NCBI GenBank assembly: GCA_910584595.1
Contig: CAJUBQ010000123.1
Span: 1-11,901, forward strand
Source of the DNA: an uncultured Eubacterium sp.
GTDB taxonomy: Bacteria; Bacillota; Clostridia; Lachnospirales; Lachnospiraceae
Reading direction: 5' to 3'
Length of the DNA stretch: 11,901 nt
In this document: piece by piece, positions 1-5,754 of the stretch
Numbering within the stretch: position 1 is the first letter of the stretch
Layout of the letters: each line of letters starts with the position of its first letter
Notes under the pieces: generated by a model
Database searches by the model: none
What the model saw: only the letters and a program-made list of their open reading frames with translations
Told to the model about the DNA's origin: nothing
Translations under genes and position numbers: made by a program

Positions 1-18
1 GGAAGTATGGGGAATTTC

Positions 19-40
19 GCCCATGTGTCCGGACATGGGC
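19..40. other. Perfect 8-bp hairpin upstream of arsR
   Basis: GCCCATGT (19-26) pairs with ACATGGGC (33-40) around a six-base loop. No T-run follows on the plus strand, so it is not a classical terminator for an upstream gene. It may be the stem of a terminator, a protein site, or part of the 3' end of a transcript that starts outside the window. Confidence 0.4.
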
Positions 41-100
41 AGTGCTTGCTATTCTTGATATTTTGTATGTTATAGGGTTTAAAAAATTTTTAAAAACATA

Positions 101-129
101 TTGACATTTTTCGATTTGTTGCATATACT
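101..129 (+). promoter_or_regulatory. Sigma-A promoter of the arsR operon
   Basis: TTGACA at 101-106 and TATACT at 124-129 are separated by exactly 17 bases. The predicted start of transcription is near 136, about 30 bases before the arsR start. The promoter lies inside an inverted repeat, which fits repression by ArsR. Confidence 0.85.
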
Positions 130-146
130 ACTTATAAATCGAAAAA
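107..146. promoter_or_regulatory. ArsR operator overlapping the promoter
   Basis: An 11-bp perfect inverted repeat, TTTTTCGATTT (107-117) and AAATCGAAAAA (136-146), encloses the -10 box. One arm lies just after the -35 box and the other at the expected +1. A dimeric winged-helix repressor of the ArsR family bound here would block RNA polymerase. Assigning the site to the adjacent arsR product is an inference from position. Confidence 0.7.
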
Positions 147-166
147 AATGAATTTGAGGTGATGTG

Positions 167-466
167 ATGAGAAACCATAGTGCAGACGCTAAAGTCTTTA
201 AAGCATTTTGCGATGAAAATCGTCTACAGATTTTAGAAATGCTTCGTAGTGGTGAGAAATGTGCCTGTGTTTTATTAGAAAGTTTACAGATTAGCCAGTC
301 AACATTATCTCATCATATGAAGATTTTATGTGAATCCGGTGTTGTTACCAGCAGGAAAGAAGGAAAATGGACGCATTATTCTATAAGTAGAGAAGGAAGT
401 CAGAAAGCAGCAGAACTTTTGAAAGTGCTGACTAATTCTACTCAGAATATAGAAAAGTGTGTGTGA
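167..466 (+). CDS. arsR: ArsR-family metalloid-responsive repressor
   Basis: This 99-residue winged-helix protein is the right size for ArsR/SmtB repressors, which leave their operator when they bind metal or metalloid. Residues 31-35 read KCACV and match the ArsR alpha-3 signature (ELCVCDL-like), with Cys32 and Cys34 as likely As(III)/Sb(III) ligands. The recognition helix is around residues 41-56 (QSTLSHHMKIL) and the wing is KEGKWTHYSI. The ATG at 167 is chosen over the GTG at 164 because GAGGTG at 156-161 is better placed for it. The gene opens the cargo operon and sits directly behind an operator-promoter, so autoregulation is expected. A further Cys98 near the C-terminus could be an extra ligand. 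The family call is firm; the exact inducer is inferred. Confidence 0.92.
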   Translation: MRNHSADAKVFKAFCDENRLQILEMLRSGEKCACVLLESLQISQSTLSHHMKILCESGVVTSRKEGKWTHYSISREGSQKAAELLKVLTNSTQNIEKCV

Positions 467-482
467 AGCTGACGGGATGGAA

Positions 483-510
483 AGCCACGTTTTCAGGCGT
501 GGCTATTATT
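483..510 (+). terminator. Weak intra-operon terminator or attenuator after arsR
   Basis: AGCCACG (483-489) pairs with CGTGGCT (498-504) over an eight-base loop, followed by the short AT-rich tail ATTATT. The tail is poor in T, so partial termination or mRNA stabilisation is more likely than a full stop. It would lower expression of the permeases relative to arsR. Confidence 0.4.
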
Positions 511-513
511 AAA

Positions 514-550
514 AGTGACATATCGAAAAAAATCGAAGTGTATGTCCACT
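514..550. promoter_or_regulatory. Second ArsR-like site in the permease leader
   Basis: The 12-mer ATCGAAAAAAAT at 522-533 is identical to 138-149 in the main operator arm, and a further TCGAA half-site follows at once. The block is flanked by AGTGACATA (514-522) and TATGTCCACT (541-550), which are inverted copies apart from one bulged base. It lies 15 bases or more before the permease start. It could be an auxiliary operator or an RNA hairpin near the ribosome site. Confidence 0.4.
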
Positions 551-564
551 GAAAGGAGTAATTT

Positions 565-1578
565 ATGGAGATGTTAAATTCGGCTTGGATGTTTTTTCAG
601 GATCAAATACTTGGCATGAAATGGTTAAATGTACTGATTGGGAAAGGATTGACTGCGTTAGGACTTGATTTGGATGGCATTTTAGGAGGAGGGATTCAAT
701 TTTTTATTTATGATACGATTAAAATTTTTGTGTTGCTATCAGTGCTGATTTTTATGATTTCTTATATTCAGAGTTATTTTCCACCGGAGCGCACGAAAAA
801 AATTCTCGGAAGATTTCATGGGATTGGCGCAAATAGTATAGCCGCTTTACTTGGAACAGTTACACCATTTTGCTCTTGTTCATCTATTCCGATTTTTATG
901 GGTTTTACCAGTGCAGGATTGCCAGTAGGAGTAACATTTTCCTTTTTAATTTCATCTCCGATGGTAGATTTGGGTTCACTGGTGTTACTGATGAGTATTT
1001 TTGGAGCAAAAATAGCAGTGGCGTATGTCTTGCTTGGTCTTGTAATTGCTGTTATTGGTGGTACGTTTTTAGAAAAGACAGGTATGGAAAGATATGTAGA
1101 AGATTTTGTGAAAAAGGCAGTCAATGCAGAAACAGAAACAGCAGAATTGACACGCCATGACCGGATTGTATTTTCTAAAGAACAAGTATTGGCAACGATA
1201 AAAAAAGTAGCGCCATATATTTTTGTTGGAGTGGGGATAGGCGCATTTATTCATAATGTAATTCCGCAGGTTTGGATAGAGGAAGTCTTAGGCAGTGGCA
1301 ATCCCTTTGCTGTTATTCTTGCGACACTGGTTGGAATACCGATGTATGCTGATATTTTTGGAACGATACCTGTGGCGGAGAGCTTATTAGCAAAAGGCGC
1401 AAGCCTTGGCACAATCTTGTCTTTTATGATGGCTGTTACAACCTTGAGCCTTCCGTCTTTAATTATGCTGCGTAAAGCGGTAAAACCTAAGCTGCTTACG
1501 GCTTTTATCGGGATTTGTGCAATGGGGATTATCCTTGTGGGATATTTGTTTAATGCTTTTCAATATTTGTTTATATGA
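565..1578 (+). CDS. ArsP/DUF318-type permease, copy 1
   Basis: This 337-residue polytopic membrane protein belongs by its sequence features to the PF03773 permease family, which includes ArsP, an efflux permease for trivalent organoarsenicals. About eight hydrophobic segments are visible. The family hallmark is TPFCSCSSIP at residues 100-109, giving a CSC pair (Cys103, Cys105) at a predicted membrane segment; a second conserved block is GIPMYADIFGTIP in the C-terminal half. The two halves show the internal pseudo-symmetry usual for the family. AAAGGAG at 552-558 precedes the ATG at 565. It follows arsR and precedes a paralogue. The substrate cannot be read from sequence: organoarsenical, another thiol-reactive metalloid, or a thiol compound remain open. 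The family call is confident; ArsP function is inferred. Confidence 0.85.
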   Translation: MEMLNSAWMFFQDQILGMKWLNVLIGKGLTALGLDLDGILGGGIQFFIYDTIKIFVLLSVLIFMISYIQSYFPPERTKKILGRFHGIGANSIAALLGTVTPFCSCSSIPIFMGFTSAGLPVGVTFSFLISSPMVDLGSLVLLMSIFGAKIAVAYVLLGLVIAVIGGTFLEKTGMERYVEDFVKKAVNAETETAELTRHDRIVFSKEQVLATIKKVAPYIFVGVGIGAFIHNVIPQVWIEEVLGSGNPFAVILATLVGIPMYADIFGTIPVAESLLAKGASLGTILSFMMAVTTLSLPSLIMLRKAVKPKLLTAFIGICAMGIILVGYLFNAFQYLFI

Positions 1579-1603
1579 TGCCGGATAGTGGGAGGATAAT
1601 TTG

Positions 1604-1645
1604 ATGTGTTTTTGTGGATTGCGGTTTCGGTGCAGGTCAGAGTAG
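1604..1645 (+). CDS. Possible 13-residue cysteine-bearing leader peptide
   Basis: GGAGG at 1591-1595 is followed, eight bases later, by ATG at 1604 and an open frame reading MCFCGLRFRCRSE, ending with TAG. Three of 13 residues are cysteine and three are arginine. It lies in the 145-base gap between the two permease genes. Such a peptide could set translation of the second permease or bind thiols, but short frames with a chance ribosome site are common. I see no other support. Confidence 0.2.
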   Translation: MCFCGLRFRCRSE

Positions 1646-1723
1646 TTTTTGTGTGTTAATATTTTGCGGTTAAGTTTTGTTATGTGAAATTAGTCTAAAT
1701 ATTTTAATTAGGAGGAAACAATT

Positions 1724-2647
1724 ATGTTTACAACAGAAACATTGCTTCATGCAGGTCAAACATTTTTGATGTTGTTTGGTGAATTGTTTGGTTTGTTTAT
1801 CGGCATTAGTTTTGTAGTTGCCCTATTACAGATTTATATTTCTCAGGAACGAATTAAGCGGATTCTGACAACACCGAAGAAAGGATTAAATAGTGTGCTT
1901 GGAGCGTTACTTGGTGCGGTAACTCCGTTTTGTTCCTGTTCTACAATTCCGGTTTTGGTAGGCTTGTTTAAGAGTGGTGCGCCATTTTGCGGTGCGATTT
2001 CTTTCTTGCTGACATCGCCAATTTTAAATCCGGCTATTATTACTTTGATGTTGGCATTTTTTGGAGTAAAGGCAACCATTGTTTATGCAATATTTACCTT
2101 TTTGTTTGCTGTTGTCATGGGACTTGTTTTGGATGCGGCAGGATTTGAAAAAGAGATTAAGAATGTAACGGTCAAGGGCGGACATCAGGACGGCGTGAGC
2201 TGGGAAAAATTGAAAGGAACTTTTTGGCAAAAGCAGCTTCAGGCATTTAAGCTGTCCTTAAAAGATGCGTTTGGTCTGTTTAAAGGAGTTGTACTTTTTC
2301 TACTTCTTGGTGCAGGTATCGGGGCATTTATCTATGAATTTGTTCCGACTGATCTTTTGGCAAATTTTGCAGGGGCATCTAACTTGTGGGCAGTGCCAGT
2401 AGCGGCGGTTGTTGGTATCCCGATGTATATTCGTACTGAAACAATGATTCCGATTGCCAGTATTCTGATTTCTAAGGGCGTTGCACCGGGAGTTATGATT
2501 GCATTGATTTTGGGTGGGGCAGGAGCAAGTATCCCGGAAGTATCTTTGCTTAGTTCTATTTTTAAAAAGAAGATGGTAGTTGCTTTTGTACTTTGCATTT
2601 TTGCAGTAGCGGTTATTACTGGCTATGTATTTAATTTTATTCTTTAG
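1724..2647 (+). CDS. ArsP/DUF318-type permease, copy 2
   Basis: This 307-residue membrane protein is a paralogue of the upstream permease. It carries TPFCSCSTIP at residues 67-76 (Cys70, Cys72) and the matching C-terminal block GIPMYIRTETMIP. Cys83 in the following FCGA segment has no counterpart in copy 1 (PVGV). It is shorter than copy 1, mainly at the N-terminus, where copy 1 has an extra stretch of about 30 residues. AGGAGG at 1710-1715 supports the ATG at 1724. The gap of 145 bases to copy 1 has no terminator that I can see, so cotranscription is likely. Two copies in tandem suggest either a two-subunit transporter or two substrates. The family call is confident; the cargo is not known. 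Confidence 0.85.
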   Translation: MFTTETLLHAGQTFLMLFGELFGLFIGISFVVALLQIYISQERIKRILTTPKKGLNSVLGALLGAVTPFCSCSTIPVLVGLFKSGAPFCGAISFLLTSPILNPAIITLMLAFFGVKATIVYAIFTFLFAVVMGLVLDAAGFEKEIKNVTVKGGHQDGVSWEKLKGTFWQKQLQAFKLSLKDAFGLFKGVVLFLLLGAGIGAFIYEFVPTDLLANFAGASNLWAVPVAAVVGIPMYIRTETMIPIASILISKGVAPGVMIALILGGAGASIPEVSLLSSIFKKKMVVAFVLCIFAVAVITGYVFNFIL

Positions 2648-2659
2648 GAGGTAAAGAAC

Positions 2660-2842
2660 ATGAGTGAAAAGAAAGGTCTGTTTGCAAGTCTGTTTGGCGG
2701 TGGCAAATCTGGCGGGTGTTGCAACATGGAGATTGTAGAGGAGCCGGAGAAAAAAGGCAGTTGCTGTGATATGGAAGTTGTAGAAGAACCAAAACAGGGA
2801 TTGGAGCTGGAAAAAAATACTGAAAGCGATATTTGCGTATGA
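2660..2842 (+). CDS. Small double-cysteine peptide with amphipathic N-terminus
   Basis: This 60-residue protein begins MSEKKGLFASLFGG, a short positively charged then hydrophobic segment that could touch the membrane or act as a docking signal. Two tandem repeats follow, CCNMEIVEEP (residues 20-29) and CCDMEVVEEP (35-44), with a last Cys59 next to the end. Five cysteines in 60 residues and acidic flanks suggest a soft-metal or metalloid-binding peptide, though nothing proves binding. Residues 1-26 are nearly identical to the N-terminus of the thioredoxin-like protein at 4886-5272, so this is a stand-alone version of that extension. AGGAGG at 2646-2651 precedes the ATG. The stop overlaps the next start as ATGA. 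No named family is recognised. Confidence 0.8.
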   Translation: MSEKKGLFASLFGGGKSGGCCNMEIVEEPEKKGSCCDMEVVEEPKQGLELEKNTESDICV

Positions 2843-3255
2843 AAAGTCATGTTGAAAAGGCAGTTATAAATCATCGATCCGGTTATAATTGCAGTCAATC
2901 AGTGGCTTGTGCCTATTGTGATGAGATAGGCATTAGTGAAGAATTGATGTATCAGCTAATGGAAGGCTATGGATTTGGTATGGGGTGTATGGAAGGTGTT
3001 TGTGGTGCATTATCTGGTGCAATTGCTGTTGCAAGTTTAAAGGCAAGTCAAAATAACCTGTTTACCTCAAATCGCCGGAGAGAAGTTTATAGCATTAGCA
3101 AAAAAATCATTAAAGGATTTCAGGAGAAAAATCAATCTATTATTTGTAAAGAATTGAAAGGATCAGGCACAGGGAAAATTCTTCGGGAATGTCCGGGATG
3201 CGTAGCTGATGCGGCAGCTCTGCTAGAGTCTACCGTATTCCATATTGACAAATAA
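2839..3255 (+). CDS. C_GCAxxG_C_C family redox protein
   Basis: This 138-residue protein matches the cysteine pattern of the PF09719 family: Cys18, then GC at residues 49-50 with MEGVCGA (Cys55), Cys103, and a CPGC pair (Cys118, Cys121). Cys24 and Cys27 add a further pair. The family is found in anaerobes and is thought to be redox active or to bind a metal cofactor; its biochemical reaction is not settled. I place the start at the ATG at 2839, which overlaps the upstream stop as ATGA and implies translational coupling; TTG at 2833 is possible but has no better ribosome site. The protein is cytoplasmic by appearance. Its position between a cysteine peptide and a HesB-like protein supports a role in thiol or metalloid chemistry. 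Confidence 0.85.
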   Translation: MKSHVEKAVINHRSGYNCSQSVACAYCDEIGISEELMYQLMEGYGFGMGCMEGVCGALSGAIAVASLKASQNNLFTSNRRREVYSISKKIIKGFQEKNQSIICKELKGSGTGKILRECPGCVADAAALLESTVFHIDK

Positions 3256-3271
3256 ATTTGGAGGTAATTAT

Positions 3272-3541
3272 ATGCAGATTACAGATGCAGCAAAAAAAAT
3301 CATCAATGATGCACTTGAAAAGGAGCAATGTAACGGTATCCGTTTGCATACAACAAGTTCCTGCTGTGGGAAGTCTTTAAACTTTGAATTAGTAGAAATC
3401 GGAATTGATGAAAAGGCAGAGAGCATAAACGGTCTTTCTGTTCTGATGGATGATGATACCCGCAAGTGGACAGGAACAGTTACAGTTGATGCAGACGGAG
3501 AAAAGCTGACATTAATTAACAGTGAATCATGTTGCTCTTAG
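3272..3541 (+). CDS. HesB/IscA-like small cysteine protein
   Basis: This 89-residue protein resembles the HesB-like, IscA-fold proteins annotated in many Clostridia: an N-terminal ITDAAKKIINDAL helix, a beta-rich middle with the SSCCGKSLNFEL motif (Cys31, Cys32), and the C-terminal ESCCS (Cys87, Cys88). IscA-fold proteins use cysteines at comparable places to bind iron or Fe-S clusters. Some relatives are selenoproteins; here TGC/TGT codons encode cysteine and no in-frame TGA is needed. GGAGG at 3260-3264 fixes the ATG at 3272 and rules out the TTG at 3245, which lies inside the preceding gene. A cluster or metalloid-carrier role fits the neighbours but is inference. Confidence 0.8.
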   Translation: MQITDAAKKIINDALEKEQCNGIRLHTTSSCCGKSLNFELVEIGIDEKAESINGLSVLMDDDTRKWTGTVTVDADGEKLTLINSESCCS

Positions 3542-3542
3542 C

Positions 3543-3596
3543 ATGAAATAGGACGTAGATGTGTGAATGGCATCTACGTCTGTTCACACATTTCAT
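3543..3596 (+). other. Nested or competing RNA stems before the thioredoxin gene
   Basis: Three perfect pairings occupy this 71-base gap. A 10-bp hairpin joins 3552-3561 and 3571-3580. An 8-bp pairing, TGTGTGAA (3560-3567) with TTCACACA (3583-3590), uses the loop of that hairpin. ATGAAAT (3543-3549) pairs with ATTTCAT (3590-3596). The first two can form an H-type pseudoknot or alternate. There is no T-run, and the ribosome site GGAGG begins at 3599, three bases after the structure. A role in translation control, or in mRNA processing between two operon halves, is plausible. Confidence 0.6.
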
Positions 3597-3611
3597 TTGG
3601 AGGAAATAAAA

Positions 3612-4175
3612 ATGCAAAGAGCAGAAATAAAAAAGCAAATATGGAAATTTGTAGTAGTGATTGTTGTTATAGCTTTAATATGTGTTGTTTGGCTGTATAA
3701 AAATAAAATAGAATACGAAAAGGAAATGGAAATGTCAAAGCAGCCTATAAGTTCTTTTGAACCTGATGAAATTGCAGGCTATTTTCCATTGGATGTTACA
3801 GAGCCGATAGACTTGGAAGAATTGAAATCATTTGGAATTCCTATCATTATTGATTTTGGTGCAGATTCCTGTGTACCATGTAAAGAAATGGAGCCAATTC
3901 TGGAAACCTTAAACAAGGAATTTGCAGGAAAAGCAATCATTCTTTTTGTAGATGTTTGGAAGTATAACAATCTTGTGGAAGGCTTTCCGATAGAAGTAAT
4001 TCCCACACAAATTTTAATTGATGCAGAGGGAAATCCATATATGCCTAGTGAGAATAATAGTGTACAGTATCTCCAATATACCTATCGTGATACGGGAGAG
4101 TTGGCATTTACTGTTCATCAAGGTGGTATTACGGAAGAACAGCTAAGGGAAGCGTTGGTAGAAATGGGGGAATAA
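3612..4175 (+). CDS. Membrane-anchored thioredoxin-like protein
   Basis: This 187-residue protein has a short basic N-terminus, one membrane segment at about residues 11-29, a spacer to about residue 60, then a thioredoxin fold. The active site is CVPC (Cys87, Cys90), and IPT at about residues 133-137 gives the cis-proline loop. The usual tryptophan before the first cysteine is replaced (GADSCVPC). The topology puts the catalytic domain outside the membrane, as in TlpA/ResA-type reductases. GGAGG at 3599-3603 supports the ATG at 3612; the upstream in-frame ATG at 3567 falls inside the RNA structure and has no ribosome site. The stop is three bases before a ccdA-like gene, its likely electron donor. 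The substrate is unknown; reduced or oxidised thiols on surface proteins or a metalloid-thiol complex are candidates. Confidence 0.85.
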   Translation: MQRAEIKKQIWKFVVVIVVIALICVVWLYKNKIEYEKEMEMSKQPISSFEPDEIAGYFPLDVTEPIDLEELKSFGIPIIIDFGADSCVPCKEMEPILETLNKEFAGKAIILFVDVWKYNNLVEGFPIEVIPTQILIDAEGNPYMPSENNSVQYLQYTYRDTGELAFTVHQGGITEEQLREALVEMGE

Positions 4176-4178
4176 ACA

Positions 4179-4871
4179 ATGATTGATCAATGGTTAAATT
4201 CACTGTCAGCTTTGATTGCGAATAATTCATGGATTTCACCAATGCTTGCGTTGGCAGCCGGAGTATTGACTTCAATAACACCATGTGCCTTATCCAGTGT
4301 ACCGCTGGTTATAGGCTATGTGGGAGGTACAAGTGGGAATGAGCCTAAAAGAGCCTTTCGGCTTTCAATTGTTTTTTCGCTTGGTATGGCATTTACCTTT
4401 ACAATACTTGGAACAACAGCATCTTTATTGGGAAGGCTATTAGGAAGTTCTAATAAATGGTGGTATTTTGCTCTAGGTATTTTAATGGTAATGATGGCTT
4501 TACAGACATGGGAGATATTTCAATTTATCCCTTCAACCTATTTAACATCTAAAAATACCAAAAAGGGGTATGCAGGCGCTTTGATTGCAGGAATATTAGG
4601 AGGAATTTTTTCTTCTCCCTGTGCAACACCAGTGTTGGTGGTTCTTCTTGGGATAGTTGCACGAAGTGGTAATGTAACTTGGGGGATTTTGCTTTTGTTG
4701 TTTTATTCTATTGGGCATAGTGTACTTGTACTTGTTGCAGGTACTTCTATTGGATTTGTCCGGAAAATCACTGCAAGCTCCCAATATGGCAGATTTAGCA
4801 GTGTATTAAAAATTGTTATGGGAACAGCAATACTGGCTATTGCGTTATATATGTTTTATTTAAGTTTTTAA
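4179..4871 (+). CDS. CcdA/DsbD-type transmembrane electron carrier
   Basis: This 230-residue protein has six hydrophobic segments. It has the paired proline-cysteine motifs of the CcdA/DsbD-beta family, TPCALSSVP (Cys36) in the first and SSPCATP (Cys148) in the fourth. In the family these cysteines form the disulfide that moves electrons from cytoplasmic thioredoxin to an extracytoplasmic thioredoxin-like partner. The length is normal for stand-alone CcdA. GGGGGA at 4167-4172 precedes the ATG, and the gap to the upstream thioredoxin stop is three bases. It sits between an outward-facing thioredoxin and a cytoplasmic thioredoxin-like protein, so all parts of a relay are in one row. No cytochrome c maturation genes are nearby, which argues against that classical role here. 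Confidence 0.88.
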   Translation: MIDQWLNSLSALIANNSWISPMLALAAGVLTSITPCALSSVPLVIGYVGGTSGNEPKRAFRLSIVFSLGMAFTFTILGTTASLLGRLLGSSNKWWYFALGILMVMMALQTWEIFQFIPSTYLTSKNTKKGYAGALIAGILGGIFSSPCATPVLVVLLGIVARSGNVTWGILLLLFYSIGHSVLVLVAGTSIGFVRKITASSQYGRFSSVLKIVMGTAILAIALYMFYLSF

Positions 4872-4885
4872 GGAGGAAAACAAAA

Positions 4886-5272
4886 ATGAGTGAGAAAAAA
4901 GGTTTATTTGCAAGTCTGTTCGGAGGCAGCAAATCAGGTGGCTGCTGTAACATGGAGATTGTGGATGAGGAAAACGGATGTTGCTGTAATAGTGATGCGC
5001 TTCAGGAAACATCTGCGTCTGAATCAGAACAGGCAGATATTCTGATTTTAGGACCAGGATGTAAAAATTGTCAGGCTTTGGAAGTGAATGTGAAGAAAGC
5101 ATTGTCAATGATGGGAAAAGATATTGCAGTTGGACATATTACTGATTTTGACAAAATTGCTTCCTATGGAATTATGAGTACACCCGGATTGGTAGTGAAG
5201 GGAAAGGTGGTATCTTCAGGAAAGGTTTTGAAAACAGATGCCATTATCAGTCTTTTAGAAAAGAATTTATAG
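4886..5272 (+). CDS. Thioredoxin-like protein with double-cysteine N-terminal extension
   Basis: This 128-residue protein has two parts. Residues 1-34 carry an extension starting MSEKKGLFASLFGG, with Cys20-Cys21 and the triplet Cys32-Cys33-Cys34. Residues 50-128 are a thioredoxin fold of the redox-active disulfide protein 2 type (TM0996/MTH895, PF13192), with active site GPGCKNC (Cys59, Cys62) and cis-proline TPG at 99-101. No signal peptide is evident, so it is probably cytoplasmic, perhaps membrane-associated through the LFASLF segment. Such proteins often accompany permeases of the ArsP/DUF318 family. It could reduce CcdA or receive a metalloid and pass it to a permease. AAGGAGG at 4870-4876 supports the start. 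The first 26 residues match the 60-residue peptide at 2660 with one change. It is the last gene before a terminator. Confidence 0.88.
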   Translation: MSEKKGLFASLFGGSKSGGCCNMEIVDEENGCCCNSDALQETSASESEQADILILGPGCKNCQALEVNVKKALSMMGKDIAVGHITDFDKIASYGIMSTPGLVVKGKVVSSGKVLKTDAIISLLEKNL

Positions 5273-5286
5273 GGCAATTTGCTTTG

Positions 5287-5306
5287 AAGCCAACCTATTG
5301 GTTTTT
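5287..5306 (+). terminator. Short hairpin with T-run after the cargo operon
   Basis: AAGCCAA (5287-5293) pairs with TTGGTTT (5298-5304), including one G-T pair, over the loop CCTA; the T-run is 5302-5306. The stem is weak in GC, so termination would be partial. Confidence 0.35.
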
Positions 5307-5368
5307 AAAGTAGTTATACAGAAATAGCATTGAGCCAGAATTATCGACGAAATAGTTGCAGCGAAAAG

Positions 5369-5402
5369 AGCCGATTCTGGTAGTTGCAGAATCGGTTCTG
5401 TT
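5369..5402 (+). terminator. Rho-independent terminator between the two arsenic units
   Basis: CCGATTCTG (5371-5379) pairs perfectly with CAGAATCGG (5387-5395), extended by two weaker pairs, over a seven-base loop. The tail TTCTGTT follows. It lies 55 bases before the next gene, so it could end the first operon or act as an attenuator for the ACR3 unit. I see no convincing promoter between it and the next gene. Confidence 0.7.
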
Positions 5403-5457
5403 ACTGAACAATATATTAAGGCGTATGACAAGAATATAGCTCCAAGGAGAATTGTTT

Positions 5458-5742
5458 ATGTTAAGTGCAAATTTTGAATCAAAGACGGGTAGTATGGATA
5501 TAAACGAATTTTGCACACATATTAAAAGTAGAATTCAGTACAGGCTAGGACGAAAATTTCAGGTAGTTATTCAAAAACTTGTTAAAAACAATGACGTTAC
5601 ACTTTATGAACTGATTATTGCAGAGCAAGGATGTAATAACCCTAAGTCAGTTTGTCTGAATTGTTATTACAGAAAATACCAAAAAAATAAAAATCTTAAT
5701 GCAATTGAAGCAGATATTGTGGATATTTATTTAAACTTATAA
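5458..5742 (+). CDS. Short DUF5688-like protein with extra cysteines
   Basis: This 94-residue protein resembles the N-terminal part of DUF5688 proteins of Lachnospiraceae: an N-terminal helix (INEFCTHIKSRI), then VIQKLVKNNDVTLYELII, then LNCYYRKY and EADIVDIY. Family members are usually several times longer, so this is either a truncated copy or a short paralogue; the frame ends cleanly 12 bases before the next start. Four cysteines (19, 59, 66, 69) occur, three of them in a CNNPKSVCLNC cluster where I would expect hydrophobic residues in the family. AAGGAGA at 5444-5450 supports the ATG at 5458. No function is known for the family. Its coupling to an arsenite pump may be chance or adaptation. 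Confidence 0.6.
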   Translation: MLSANFESKTGSMDINEFCTHIKSRIQYRLGRKFQVVIQKLVKNNDVTLYELIIAEQGCNNPKSVCLNCYYRKYQKNKNLNAIEADIVDIYLNL

Positions 5743-5754
5743 GGAGCGTGTGAT

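Noticed and set aside
816..1254. Open frames on the minus strand and in other plus frames across the first permease (816-1124, 870-1160, 1069-1254)
   Set aside because: They lie inside a clear membrane protein gene, have no family features and mirror its codons; similar overlaps at 1843-2598, 2644-2898, 3268-3465, 3779-4006, 4596-5108, 5295-5516, 6213-6395, 6597-6924, 7714-7905, 7857-8312, 8392-8610, 9031-9527 and 10862-11425 were dropped for the same reason.
3272..3541. Selenoprotein version of the HesB-like gene
   Set aside because: The key positions use TGC/TGT codons and the frame has no internal TGA.
3567..3611. Fifteen-residue N-terminal extension of the membrane thioredoxin from ATG 3567
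   Set aside because: The ATG lies in the RNA stem region with no ribosome site, while GGAGG fits the ATG at 3612, which also gives a normal membrane anchor.
5353..5389. Direct repeat TAGTTGCAG (5353-5361 and 5381-5389)
   Set aside because: Only nine bases, with one copy forming the loop and stem edge of the terminator; no sign of a regulatory pair.
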